From: a bacterium
GTDB taxonomy: Bacteria > Sysuimicrobiota > Sysuimicrobiia > Sysuimicrobiales > Segetimicrobiaceae
Direction: 5' to 3'
Length of the DNA stretch: 64,000 nucleotides
NCBI GenBank assembly: GCA_035295165.1
Contig: DATGJN010000062.1
Coordinates: forward strand, 46,375-110,374
The notes under the pieces were generated by a model, which worked only from the letters and a program-made list of their open reading frames with translations, was not told the origin of the DNA and did no database searches. Of this stretch, positions 16,714-25,676 are shown piece by piece (position 1 is the first letter of the stretch; every line of letters starts with the position of its first letter). The position numbers were made by a program, and so were the translations under genes.

Positions 16714-17529
16714 ATGCGGTTACTGAATTCCGTCCCCCCCAACGGCGTCTGCGTGGGACCGCGCGCGACCATCCTCGCCAGCGGCAGCGCGGGGAACGCC
16801 ATCCTCCTCGAGACCGGGGATTACCGCCTGCTCGTAGACGCCGGGCTCTCGGTCGAGGCGCTCGAGCGCGCGATGACGCGCGTGGCGGTACCGGTGCACG
16901 CGCTCGAGGCGATCGTGCTGACCCACGAGCACGACGACCATGCCCGCGGCGCGGGCCCGCTCGCGCGCGCCGCCGACGTCCCGGTGTTCGTCAACGCCGG
17001 AACCGCCGCCGCGACATCCGCGGCGCTCGCCGGCGCCGGCGTCACGCTGTTCCGGATGGGACATCCGTTCTCGATCGGGCCGTTCACGTTGACGGCGTTT
17101 CCGGTGCCGCACGACGCCGCCGAGCCGGCCGGGTTCACGGTGGAGACCGCCGGCCGCCGGATCGCAATCGCCACCGACCTCGGCGCCGCGGGTGCGGAGA
17201 TCGACCCGCATCTCGCGGACGCGGATCTCGTGATCTTGGAGAGCAACTACGATCTCGGCCTGCTCCACGTCAGCCCCTATCCGTGGTTTCTGAAGAACCG
17301 CATCCTGAGCGGGCGCGGCCACCTCAGCAACGATGACGCCGCGCGAGCCCTTGCCCGGACGGCGGGGCGCCGGCGTGAGATCTGCCTGGTGCATCTCAGC
17401 GAGGCCAACAACCTCGCGGCGCTCGCCCGCGACACCGTGCGGGCCGCGCTCGCCGCCGCGGGATGCCAGGCGGGCGCCGTGCGGGCGGTGTCTCCCAACG
17501 GCTACACCGACCCGATCGAGATCCGGTAG
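16714..17529 (+). CDS. MBL-fold metallo-hydrolase, YycJ/WalJ-like
   Basis: 271-aa cytosolic metallo-beta-lactamase-fold hydrolase. It shows A-S-G-S-A-G-N near the N-terminus, the metal motif L-T-H-E-H-D-D-H (H71, H73, D75, H76), V-P-H-D-A-A-E, A-T-D-L-G, and S-G-R-G-H-L-S-N-D-D near the C-terminus. This is the pattern of the YycJ/WalJ exonuclease-like group that is linked to DNA metabolism or cell-wall signalling in Firmicutes. ATG 16714 gives the expected N-terminus. A WalKR partner is not adjacent. The next gene starts 58 bp later on the same strand. Confidence 0.88.
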   Translation: MRLLNSVPPNGVCVGPRATILASGSAGNAILLETGDYRLLVDAGLSVEALERAMTRVAVPVHALEAIVLTHEHDDHARGAGPLARAADVPVFVNAGTAAATSAALAGAGVTLFRMGHPFSIGPFTLTAFPVPHDAAEPAGFTVETAGRRIAIATDLGAAGAEIDPHLADADLVILESNYDLGLLHVSPYPWFLKNRILSGRGHLSNDDAARALARTAGRRREICLVHLSEANNLAALARDTVRAALAAAGCQAGAVRAVSPNGYTDPIEIR

Positions 17530-17587
17530 CGAAGCGTCCACGGGCCGCGCGAGACAGCCGGCACCGGCAGCAGGGAGGGGCGCAGCG

Positions 17588-17959
17588 ATGCGTGCGATCA
17601 AAGTCACGGCCGGAAACGTCACCGCGACGGCCACGCTCGGCGACGGGAAAACCGCGGACGCGATCTGGAACGCGCTGCCGATAGAGGTCCGCGGCAACAC
17701 CTGGGGCGACGAGATCTACTTCTCGATCCCGGTCACTTGCAAGCCCGAGGCACCCCGCGAGGTCGTGGAGATGGGCGATCTCGGGTACTGGCCTCCGGGC
17801 AGCGCGTTCTGTATCTTCTTCGGGCCGACGCCCGCGAGCCATGGCGACGAGATCCGGCCCGCGAGCCCGGTGAACGTGTTCGGCCGCGTGGACGGCGACC
17901 CCCGGGTCTTCAAGACGGTACGCGCGGGAACGACGGTGAGGATCGAGCGCGTGGAGTAG
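17588..17959 (+). CDS. Cyclophilin-like fold protein (DUF369/TM1367 family)
   Basis: 123 aa. It matches the small cyclophilin-like family known from Thermotoga TM1367: N-T-W-G-D-E-I-Y-F-S-I-P-V, R-E-V-V-E-M-G-D-L-G-Y-W-P-P-G, F-F-G-P-T-P and P-A-S-P-V-N-V-F-G-R-V. The fold resembles cyclophilin, but prolyl isomerase activity has not been shown for these proteins. A GGGAGGGG ribosome site precedes ATG 17588. Four bases separate it from the glycerate kinase gene, so the two are probably co-transcribed. Confidence 0.88.
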   Translation: MRAIKVTAGNVTATATLGDGKTADAIWNALPIEVRGNTWGDEIYFSIPVTCKPEAPREVVEMGDLGYWPPGSAFCIFFGPTPASHGDEIRPASPVNVFGRVDGDPRVFKTVRAGTTVRIERVE

Positions 17960-17963
17960 GCGC

Positions 17964-19337
17964 GTGACCGGCCTTCCCGTGCGGTTCGACGACGCGATCG
18001 TCCGGGTCGCGGGTACCGCGCGGCTGCGCCGCGCGGCCATCGCCATCCTCGCGTCGGCGCTCGGGGCCGTGGACCCGCAGGTCGCGACGCGGAGGGCGCT
18101 CCGGCTCGTCGGCCGACGGCTGGTGGTCGCGGGACGCCCCTACACACTCGCCCGCGACGCGCGTGTGGTGGTCGTGGGCGCGGGCAAAGCCGGCGCGCCG
18201 ATGGCGCAGGCCGTGGAGGACGTGCTCGGCGACCGGATCACGACCGGCGCTGTGATCGTGAAGCGGGGGTACACCGCACCACTCCGGAAGATCGCGCTCC
18301 GGGAAGCCGGTCACCCCGTCCCCGACGCCGCCGGCGAAGCCGCCGCGCGGGAACTCCTGGACACCGTGACCGGCCTCGGTCCCCGCGACCTCGTGATCTG
18401 CCTGATCTCGGGGGGTGGATCCGCACTCCTCCCGGCGCCGCACGACGGCGTGACGCTCGACGACATGATCCGGACCACGGACCTGCTCCTGCGATCGGGC
18501 GCGGCGATCGGCGAGATCAACACGGTGCGCAAGCATCTCTCTCGGGTTGCCGGAGGCCGCCTGGCCGTCGCCGCGTCGCCGGCGCGCGTTGTTGCGCTTG
18601 TAGTCTCGGACATCGTTGGCACGCCGCTCGACGCGATCGCGTCCGGTCCCACCGTCCCCGACTCCACGACGTATGCGGACGCGCTGGGCGTCCTCGATGC
18701 CTACGGCCTGACCGACCGCGTTCCGCGTGCGGTTCGGGACGTCCTCCGCCGGGGCGCCGCGGGCGAACTCCCGGAGACCCCGAAACCGGGCGATCCCGCG
18801 TTTCGCCGGACGCACGTGGCGGTCGTCGCGGACAACGCAACCGCGGCGCGGGCGGCGGTCGCGAAGGCAAGGCGGCTCGGCTTCCACGCACGGCTCCTCT
18901 CCACCTACATCGAGGGGGAAGCCCGCGAGGTCGGCGTGGCGCTCGCCGGGATCGCGCGCCAGATCGCCGCGACCGACGACCCCGTTCGCCGGCCGGCGTG
19001 CCTCGTCGCCGGCGGCGAAACGACCGTCACGGTCAGGGGAACCGGCCGCGGCGGCCGCAACCAGGAACTGGCGCTGGCCGCAGCGCGAACCCTCGACGGC
19101 ATCCCGGGCACGCTCCTGGTCAGCTTTGCCACCGATGGCACAGACGGCCCGACGGACGCAGCCGGCGCCGTCGCGGATGGCACGACGCTCTCGAGAGCCC
19201 GGGCGCTCGGTCTCGACGCGGCGGCGCACCTGGCGAACAACGACGCGTATACGTTCTTCGACGCGCTGGGGGATTTGATCCGGACCGGCCCGACAAACAC
19301 CAACGTTACCGACCTCATGCTGATCCTCTCCAGTTGA
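17964..19337 (+). CDS. Glycerate 2-kinase (MOFRL family; hydroxypyruvate reductase-like TtuD)
   Basis: 457 aa, GTG start. The N-terminal DUF4147 half shows V-V-V-G-A-G-K-A-G-A-P-M-A and I-S-G-G-G-S-A-L-L. The C-terminal MOFRL half shows V-A-G-G-E-T-T-V-T-V-R-G, G-R-N-Q-E-L-A-L-A and F-A-T-D-G-T-D-G-P-T-D-A-A-G-A. These proteins phosphorylate D-glycerate at C2 to give 2-phosphoglycerate, feeding glycolate/glycerate carbon into glycolysis. That fits the glycolate oxidase genes further along the window. Some relatives were named hydroxypyruvate reductase; kinase is the better-supported role. Confidence 0.92.
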   Translation: MTGLPVRFDDAIVRVAGTARLRRAAIAILASALGAVDPQVATRRALRLVGRRLVVAGRPYTLARDARVVVVGAGKAGAPMAQAVEDVLGDRITTGAVIVKRGYTAPLRKIALREAGHPVPDAAGEAAARELLDTVTGLGPRDLVICLISGGGSALLPAPHDGVTLDDMIRTTDLLLRSGAAIGEINTVRKHLSRVAGGRLAVAASPARVVALVVSDIVGTPLDAIASGPTVPDSTTYADALGVLDAYGLTDRVPRAVRDVLRRGAAGELPETPKPGDPAFRRTHVAVVADNATAARAAVAKARRLGFHARLLSTYIEGEAREVGVALAGIARQIAATDDPVRRPACLVAGGETTVTVRGTGRGGRNQELALAAARTLDGIPGTLLVSFATDGTDGPTDAAGAVADGTTLSRARALGLDAAAHLANNDAYTFFDALGDLIRTGPTNTNVTDLMLILSS

Positions 19338-19529
19338 CGTCCCCAGAATCGACGCACACTGTCGGGTCCCCCGGCGATGTCGAGCTGCGGCCGCGCGCGC
19401 CCGCCCTGGACCCCCGTCAGCAGGAGCGGTCTGACGTCCGAAGAATCCATCCCGCGGAGTAGCGCACCAGGCTCGTCGTTCGTTCGCTCGCTCGCTGCAA
19501 CCTAATTCTCGGTCGCAGGGGGGGTTCGG

Positions 19530-20870
19530 ATGGCCCGCAGCGCAAGCTCCGCCGACACTCATCTCGGACGTACCCAGCTGGTGCGGGCGATCGTCGCCAG
19601 CACCATCGGGACGACGATCGAATGGTACGACTTCTTCCTCTACGGCACCGCCGCCGCGCTCGTCTTCCCGAAGGTATTCTTCCCGCAGTCGGATCCGTAC
19701 GTCGGAACCCTGGCAGCGTTCGGCACCTATTTCGTCGGGTTCATCGGGCGGCCCATCGGCGGGGCGATCTTCGGCCACTACGGAGATCGGATCGGCCGAA
19801 AGACCACGTTGATCGTCACGCTCCTGCTCATGGGGATCGCCACGTTCTGCATCGGCCTCGTCCCCGGGTACGCCAGCATCGGCGTGTGGGGCGCCGTGTT
19901 GCTCACGATCCTCCGGATGTGCCAGGGGCTCGGGGTCGGCGGGGAGTGGGGCGGGTCGGTGTTGCTGTCGATGGAGTGGGGCCACAAGGGGAAGCGCGGG
20001 TTCATCGCGAGTTGGCCCCAATTCGGAGTCCCAGCCGGCCTGTTGCTCGCGAACGGGATCGTCGCGCTGTTCAGCTCGAGCCCCGCGTTTTTGACCTGGC
20101 TCTGGCGCATTCCGTTTCTCCTGAGCATCGTGCTCGTCGCGATCGGCCTCTTCATCCGGCTGCGGATCTTGGAGACGCCCCTCTTTGCGCGGCTCCTGGA
20201 GGAACGGCGTGTCGAATCACGCCCCGTGAGGGAGGTGATACGCCGGAACCCCAGAGAGATCGTCTTGAGCGCGCTGCTGCGCCTGGCCGAACAGTCGCCG
20301 TTCTACCTGTTCACGACGTTCGTCTTCACGTACGGCACCGGCACCCTGAAGCTCGACCGGGGCATGTTGGTGACCGCGGTCACCATGGCGGCGCTGCTCT
20401 CCCTCGTCAGCGTGCCGTTCTTCGGATATCTGTCGGACGTCATCGGGCGCAAACGGATGTACCTGTTGGGGGCGGTCGCCATGCTGGTGTGGGCCTACCC
20501 CTACTTCGGGCTGCTCGACACCCGCGTGCCGGTCCTCGTGTTCGTGGCGATCATCCTTTCCCTGATCCCGCACGACATGCAGTACGGCCCGCAGGCCGCC
20601 CTGATCGCGGAGAGCTTCCCGACGCGACTGCGCTACAGTGGATCGTCGCTCGGCTATCAGTTGGCGTCGCTGATCGCTGGCGGTCCCGCCCCGTTGATCG
20701 CCGTGTACCTGCTGCACACCTATGGAACGGCCGCGGCGATCAGCAACTACATCATCGTCACGGCGATCCTCACGATCATCGCGACCGCGCTGCTGCCGGA
20801 CCGCTCCAGAGAGGACATCTCGATGGAGCACGACGTGGCCGCGGCGCCCCGAGTCCGCCCGGCGACCTGA
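19530..20870 (+). CDS. MFS transporter, metabolite:H+ symporter (MHS) family
   Basis: 446 aa, about 12 transmembrane helices. The MHS signature includes S-T-I-G-T-T-I-E-W-Y-D-F-F-L-Y-G-T at the first helix, the conserved G-R-P-I-G-G-A-I-F-G-H-Y-G-D-R-I-G-R-K loop between helices 2 and 3, and a second F-G-Y-L-S-D-V-I-G-R-K loop. MHS proteins import small organic acids or osmolytes such as shikimate, citrate, proline or betaine with protons; the substrate here is unknown. The 190 bp before it contain no clear promoter, although GGGGGGG lies before ATG 19530. Confidence 0.9.
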   Translation: MARSASSADTHLGRTQLVRAIVASTIGTTIEWYDFFLYGTAAALVFPKVFFPQSDPYVGTLAAFGTYFVGFIGRPIGGAIFGHYGDRIGRKTTLIVTLLLMGIATFCIGLVPGYASIGVWGAVLLTILRMCQGLGVGGEWGGSVLLSMEWGHKGKRGFIASWPQFGVPAGLLLANGIVALFSSSPAFLTWLWRIPFLLSIVLVAIGLFIRLRILETPLFARLLEERRVESRPVREVIRRNPREIVLSALLRLAEQSPFYLFTTFVFTYGTGTLKLDRGMLVTAVTMAALLSLVSVPFFGYLSDVIGRKRMYLLGAVAMLVWAYPYFGLLDTRVPVLVFVAIILSLIPHDMQYGPQAALIAESFPTRLRYSGSSLGYQLASLIAGGPAPLIAVYLLHTYGTAAAISNYIIVTAILTIIATALLPDRSREDISMEHDVAAAPRVRPAT

Positions 20871-20959
20871 GACGCGGGAGGACCGCCTCGCCGCCGCGGC
20901 GAACACCGTCGCCCGTGGACGTCCGGATCCTGGTGGATAACCGCGCCGGTCTGCGTGGG

Positions 20960-21367
20960 ATGCGGCGGCGGCGCGCTCGCACGATCGTCGTCGGCGGCAT
21001 CGCGGTGTTGCTCGCGTCCGTCCTGGCAGGTCTCGCCATCAGCGGCCGGATGCACGGGGCGTGGCGCCCACCCGGCTCGCCGCCTCAGCCGCGCCTGATT
21101 CGCATGAGCCTCGTCGACGGTGCACTCGACCCGTCCGTGGTGCTGCTCGAGCCCGGCACCGTGCGGTTCGAGGTCCAAAATGACGGGACCGCGCCGCGCC
21201 GGTTCGTCGTCCAAGGGCCGGACACGCTCGCGCACACCGAGGATCTTGCGCCCGGCGCGTCCGCCTCGCTCGACGTGACGTTGACGGAGACCGGCCGCTA
21301 CCGTTTGCAGGCCGTCTCGCCGTCCGGAGACGTGCTGTCCGCCGGAACCCTCGACATTCGGCAATGA
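20960..21367 (+). CDS. Membrane-anchored small protein with cupredoxin-like beta-sandwich
   Basis: 135 aa. A basic N-terminus is followed by one transmembrane segment (V-V-G-G-I-A-V-L-L-A-S-V-L-A), then a predicted extracytoplasmic beta-sandwich: L-E-P-G-T-V-R-F-E-V-Q-N-D-G-T, and L-A-P-G-A-S-A-S-L-D-V-T-L near the end. This looks like a cupredoxin-1 domain, but the Cys/Met/His copper ligands are missing. The start is uncertain: ATG 20960 or GTG 20915, neither with a strong ribosome site. The stop overlaps the glgA ATG (ATGA), so glgA is translationally coupled to it. Function unknown. Confidence 0.7.
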   Translation: MRRRRARTIVVGGIAVLLASVLAGLAISGRMHGAWRPPGSPPQPRLIRMSLVDGALDPSVVLLEPGTVRFEVQNDGTAPRRFVVQGPDTLAHTEDLAPGASASLDVTLTETGRYRLQAVSPSGDVLSAGTLDIRQ

Positions 21368-22848
21368 GCGGGCCGCTCCGGGTGTGCGTGTGCACGCCGG
21401 AGGCCGCCCCACTCGTCAAAACCGGCGGCCTGGCCGACGCCGCCGGCGGCCTCGTCCGGGCCCTCGCGGACGCGGGGTGTGACGTGCGCGTCGTGCTTCC
21501 CGCGTACCGCGCGATCGATCGTGCCGCGCTCGGGTTTCGCTCGATCGGCGCGGCCGAGATCCCGCTCGGTCCCTCGCGCGACGAGGTCCGGCTGTTTGAA
21601 GGGTGCCTTCCGGGCAGCCGGGTCCCGGTGTATCTCGTCGCGCACGACCCGTCGTTCGACCGACCGGGGCTCTACGGGGAGGGCGGCACCGACTATCCGG
21701 ACAACCTGCGGCGGTTCACCGTGTACGGCCGAGGCGCGCTGGCGCTCCTTCGCCGCCTCGCCTGGAGTCCCGATGTCCTGCACTGCCACGACTGGCAGAC
21801 CGCGCTGCTGCCGGTCTGGCTGCGCGTCGAGCCGAGGGATGCCGTGCTCGTCGCCACCGCGACGCTGCTCACCGTCCACAATCTTGCGTACCAGGGCGTG
21901 TTTGCCGCCGACGTCCTCCCCCTGACCGGCCTCGGCCCGGACCTGTTTACGCCGCAGGGCGTGGAATTCTTCGGCAACCTCAACCTGCTCAAGGGCGGCC
22001 TCCTGTTCGCCGACCTGCTCAGCACAGTGAGCGAACAGTACGCAAGAGAGATTCAGACCGAGGCGTTCGGGTGCGGTCTCGATGGCGTGCTGCGTGAGCG
22101 GCGCGGCGACCTGCTCGGCATCCTCAACGGCGTGGACTACACGGTGTGGGATCCGGTGGTGGACCAGCTGCTGCCCGCCCGTTACACGCCGGATGATCTG
22201 TCGGGCAAGGCGGTCTGCAAGGCCCATCTGCAACGCGCGCGGGGGCTTGAGGTCGACCCCATGGTGCCGCTTCTCGGCATGGTCGCCCGGTTGGTCGATC
22301 AGAAGGGGCTGGGCCTCGTCGGCGCCGCAGCGGACGCGATCCTCGGGCTGGGGACTCAACTCGTGCTGCTCGGCAGCGGCGAACGCAGATATCACGCGCT
22401 GTTGGAGGATCTCCACGCGCGCTATCCGAGCCGGGCGGCCGTGACGCTCGGGATCGATGAGGCGCTGGCGCACCTGATCGAAGCCGCGTCTGACGTCTAC
22501 CTGATGCCGTCCAGGTACGAACCGTCCGGGCTGAACCAGCTCTACAGTCTGCGCTACGGCACCGTGCCGGTCGCGCGACGGACCGGCGGGCTCGCGGACA
22601 CGATCGTCGACGCAACACCTGACGCGGTCGCATCCGGCGTCGCGAACGGGTTCGTGTTCGAGGCGTACACCCCGGACGCGTTTCTGGAGGCCGTCAAGCG
22701 GGCCGTGTTCGCGTTCCGGGACGTGGAAGTCTGGCGCAGGCTGCAGGGCCGGGGAATGCGCCAGGACTTCTCGTGGGCGCGGACCGCCGGCCGCTACCTC
22801 GAGGCGTATCGCATGGCCGCACTGCGCCGCAGCGCGACCGTGCATTAG
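21364..22848 (+). CDS. glgA: Glycogen/starch synthase
   Basis: 494-aa GT5 enzyme that extends alpha-1,4-glucan from ADP-glucose (bacterial) or UDP-glucose. N-terminal E-A-A-P-L-V-K-T-G-G-L-A-D-A-A-G-G-L holds the KxGGL nucleotide-diphosphate-glucose loop. H-C-H-D-W-Q-T-A-L-L and L-T-V-H-N-L-A-Y-Q-G follow. The C-terminal Rossmann half has M-P-S-R-Y-E-P-S-G-L-N-Q-L-Y and R-R-T-G-G-L-A-D-T-I. Length and motifs are normal. ATG 21364 overlaps the stop of the small anchored protein. It supplies linear glucan that the TreY/TreZ and GlgE enzymes in this window can use. No glgC is seen. Confidence 0.94.
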   Translation: MSGPLRVCVCTPEAAPLVKTGGLADAAGGLVRALADAGCDVRVVLPAYRAIDRAALGFRSIGAAEIPLGPSRDEVRLFEGCLPGSRVPVYLVAHDPSFDRPGLYGEGGTDYPDNLRRFTVYGRGALALLRRLAWSPDVLHCHDWQTALLPVWLRVEPRDAVLVATATLLTVHNLAYQGVFAADVLPLTGLGPDLFTPQGVEFFGNLNLLKGGLLFADLLSTVSEQYAREIQTEAFGCGLDGVLRERRGDLLGILNGVDYTVWDPVVDQLLPARYTPDDLSGKAVCKAHLQRARGLEVDPMVPLLGMVARLVDQKGLGLVGAAADAILGLGTQLVLLGSGERRYHALLEDLHARYPSRAAVTLGIDEALAHLIEAASDVYLMPSRYEPSGLNQLYSLRYGTVPVARRTGGLADTIVDATPDAVASGVANGFVFEAYTPDAFLEAVKRAVFAFRDVEVWRRLQGRGMRQDFSWARTAGRYLEAYRMAALRRSATVH

Positions 22849-22879
22849 GTTGGAACGCGCACCGGACGGGGAACCTGAA

Positions 22880-22895
22880 ACGGCATCTGTGCCGT
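22880..22895 (+). terminator. Short hairpin after glgA
   Basis: ACGGCA-TCTG-TGCCGT is a perfect 6-bp inverted repeat 31 bases after the glgA stop, with a GAAA before it and ATTCC after. It may be a weak terminator. It could also be an operator for the transporter operon downstream, since two TTGCACGG direct repeats (22906 and 22916, 10 bp apart) follow. Confidence 0.35.
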
Positions 22896-23096
22896 ATTCC
22901 ATGTATTGCACGGTGTTGCACGGCGGGTACAAGCGTGGCGCCGGCCTCCGCAGGAGCCGCCGACCGCATGAGCGAAACCAAGAGTCCTGCTCGACCGGTG
23001 GGTGCCAGTCGGCTGGGGCCGCGGGGGTCCCGGCCGTCCTTGCCGGATGTGTGGCGGCTTCACGAGGACCGTTCCAACAAGGGGGAGGGATGCTCG

Positions 23097-24698
23097 ATGC
23101 GAGTCGCACGACGCGCCTGGGCGGGCGCGGGGATCGTGGTATTGGCGCTTGCGCTCGCCTGGACGGGCATGGTGACCGCGGCGCCGTCCGGCGGTGGCAC
23201 GCTCACGGTCGGGCTCGATCAGGAGCCGCCGACGCTCGACCCGGAGGCCTCGCCGTCCGCGGTGACGTTCCAGATCATTCCCGACGTGACGGAGAGCCTA
23301 CTGTACCAAGGGCTGGACGGGAAGATCCTGCCGTGGTTGGCCACCGCGTACAAGATCTCGCCGGACGGGAAGTCGTTCACGTTCACGCTCCGCACCGACG
23401 CGAAGTTCACGGACGGGACGCCGGTCAACGCCGACGCGGTCAAGTGGAACTTCGATCGCGTGGTGAACCCCAACTACAAAGCCGGCGGCGCCCTCGTCGC
23501 GCTATCGGGGTACGTGGGCAGCACCGTCATCGACGATCACACCGTTCGCGTCGACTTTAAGGCGGCATACGCGCCGTTCTTATCGTACTTAGCGGGCGGT
23601 AACCTGGCACTGGTGTCGCCCAAGGCCACGCAGGCGCAGGGCAACGACGTCAACCTCAAGCCGGTCGGAAGCGGCCAGTTCATCGTCTCCGAGTACGTGC
23701 CAAAGGATCACATCACGCTCACGCGAAACGCGGACTACAACCGGCGCCCGCCGTGGAGCGACCATCAAGGCCCGGCCTACCTGGACAAGATCATCTGGAA
23801 GTTCATCCCGGAGGCCGGTACGCGCGTGACCACCGTCGAGTCCGGCGAGACGCAGATGATCAGCGGGCTCTCGCTGCCGTCGGCCACCCTCACGCACATC
23901 TTGACGGAGAAGACGCTCCGCGTGGAGCGCAACCCCTACCCCGGAGCGCCGCGCATCTGGGTGCTGAACGTGAAGTTGGCGCCGACGAACGACCTCAAGG
24001 TGCGGCAGGCGCTCAACTACGGCGTGAACCGCCCGGCGATCGTGGAAGCGGTGTTCAAGGGCCTGGGCACGACCGCGTGCGCCCCGCTGACCCAGCAGTC
24101 GCTCAAGACGCCGGCGCTGTGCAACGCGTACCCGTACGACCCGAAGAAGGCGGCCCAGATCCTGGACGAGGACGGCTGGAAGATGGGGCCCAACAACATC
24201 CGGGTGAAGGACGGCAAACCGCTGACGATCACGATCAACTCGATCAACTACGGCAACGGCAACCTGCCCGAGGTCGAACTGCTGCAGGGCCAGCTCCTGG
24301 CCCTCGGGGTGGACGCCAGGATCAAGAGCCAGGCCCGGCCGCCGTGGTACGAGGACAACTACCACTGCGCGACCAACGGCCCGATCCTGTTCCTCCGCAG
24401 CAGCGATCCGGACGGGCTCTGGGCGCTGTTCGCCACCGAGAACATCGGCGGCAACTTCAACTGGGCATGCTACTCCAACCCGGACGTGGACAAGCTGCTT
24501 CAGCAAGGCAAGGAGACGTACGACCCCGCGAAGCGCGTGGCGATCTACACGCAGATCGAGAAGATCCTCGTGGACCAGGCGGTGTCCGTCCCGCTGGTCG
24601 ACGAGTTCTCGGTGTGGGTCCTGCGCAGCAACGTCACGGGCTCGAAGTACAACTTCTCCGGGTATCCTGTGTTGACCGACGTGCGCATCGGAAAGTAG
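23097..24698 (+). CDS. ABC transporter substrate-binding protein, peptide/nickel (SBP family 5)
   Basis: 533-aa exported binding protein. The start ATG 23097 has GGGGGAGGG just upstream. The Sec signal runs to about residue 24 (T-A-A-P-S), without lipobox Cys. Family motifs are G-G-T-L-T-V-G-L-D-Q-E-P-P-T-L-D-P, Y-Q-G-L-D-G-K-I-L-P-W-L-A and F-T-L-R-T-D-A-K-F-T-D-G-T-P-V-N-A-D-A-V. A Cys pair appears in the middle domain (A-C-A-P-L and A-L-C-N-A), which could form a disulfide. It heads an operon with two permeases and three amide-hydrolysing enzymes, so it may bind a cyclic amide or modified peptide. Confidence 0.92.
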   Translation: MRVARRAWAGAGIVVLALALAWTGMVTAAPSGGGTLTVGLDQEPPTLDPEASPSAVTFQIIPDVTESLLYQGLDGKILPWLATAYKISPDGKSFTFTLRTDAKFTDGTPVNADAVKWNFDRVVNPNYKAGGALVALSGYVGSTVIDDHTVRVDFKAAYAPFLSYLAGGNLALVSPKATQAQGNDVNLKPVGSGQFIVSEYVPKDHITLTRNADYNRRPPWSDHQGPAYLDKIIWKFIPEAGTRVTTVESGETQMISGLSLPSATLTHILTEKTLRVERNPYPGAPRIWVLNVKLAPTNDLKVRQALNYGVNRPAIVEAVFKGLGTTACAPLTQQSLKTPALCNAYPYDPKKAAQILDEDGWKMGPNNIRVKDGKPLTITINSINYGNGNLPEVELLQGQLLALGVDARIKSQARPPWYEDNYHCATNGPILFLRSSDPDGLWALFATENIGGNFNWACYSNPDVDKLLQQGKETYDPAKRVAIYTQIEKILVDQAVSVPLVDEFSVWVLRSNVTGSKYNFSGYPVLTDVRIGK

Positions 24699-24752
24699 GC
24701 GACCGACCGGGGCCGGCGCACGCCGGCCCCGGTCACGTTCCCCTCCCTCCCC

Positions 24753-25676
24753 GTGACCCGCTACATCTCGGCCCGACTGCTCGCGACGATCCCGGTGCTG
24801 TTCGGCGTCACGATCCTCGTGTTCTCGATGCTCTATCTCATCCCCGGCGACCCGGTCAAGATGATGCTGAGCGAGTTTCAGACGAGCCCAGAACAGATCG
24901 CGCGGATGCGGGCCCAACTGCACCTCAACGACCCGTTCGCGGTGCAGTACGGGCGCTTCGTGTGGAACGGCCTGCACGGTGATCTCGGCACGTCGATCCG
25001 CGACAACCGCCCCGTCTCGCAGGAGATCTCCGAGGTCCTGCCGCAGACGGTGCAGCTCGCGGTGGCGGCGCTCGCGCTCTCGTCCGTGCTGGGCGTCACG
25101 CTCGGGATCGTCGCGGCGCTCCGCCAGAACACGTGGGTAGACGTCGGCACGATGATGCTCGCAACGCTCGGCATCTCGATGCCGTCGTTCTGGCTCGCGC
25201 TCATCCTGATCTTCATCTTCTCGCTGCACCTGGAGGTGCTGCCCGCGGCCGGCGGGGGAGATCTCGCCCATCTCATCATGCCCACGGTCGCGCTCGGTCT
25301 CGGGGCGGCCGCGATCGTCGCGCGGCTGACCCGCTCCAACATGCTCGAGGTGCTGCGGATGGAGTACGTGAACACCGCGCGCGCCAAGGGCCTCGGCGGC
25401 CCCACGGTCGTGCTGCGCCACGCCCTGCTCAACGCGCTGATCCCGGTGATCACCATCTTCGGACTCCAGTTCGGCACCCTACTCGCGGGGACGGTGTTCA
25501 TCGAGACGGTGTTCGGCCGCCCGGGCCTCGGCCGGCTGCTCGTGGACGCGATTCAGAACAAGGACTTCCCGCTCGTGCAGGGCGGCGTGCTGGTCGTCGC
25601 CGTCGGCTACGTCTTCGTCAACCTGCTGGTGGACGTCGCGTACGCGGTCGTCGACCCGAGAATCCGGTATGGCTGA
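24753..25676 (+). CDS. ABC transporter permease, DppB type
   Basis: 307 aa, six predicted membrane helices. It opens with the family's V-T-R-Y-I-S-A-R-L-L pattern from GTG 24753, and carries L-G-T-S-I-R-D-N-R-P-V and the EAA loop Y-V-N-T-A-R-A-K-G-L-G. E-T-V-F-G-R-P-G-L-G-R-L-L ends the core. It overlaps the next permease by 8 bp. Between the SBP gene and this one, an inverted GGCCGG-type repeat near 24710-24730 may slow transcription but does not look like a full terminator. Confidence 0.92.
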   Translation: MTRYISARLLATIPVLFGVTILVFSMLYLIPGDPVKMMLSEFQTSPEQIARMRAQLHLNDPFAVQYGRFVWNGLHGDLGTSIRDNRPVSQEISEVLPQTVQLAVAALALSSVLGVTLGIVAALRQNTWVDVGTMMLATLGISMPSFWLALILIFIFSLHLEVLPAAGGGDLAHLIMPTVALGLGAAAIVARLTRSNMLEVLRMEYVNTARAKGLGGPTVVLRHALLNALIPVITIFGLQFGTLLAGTVFIETVFGRPGLGRLLVDAIQNKDFPLVQGGVLVVAVGYVFVNLLVDVAYAVVDPRIRYG

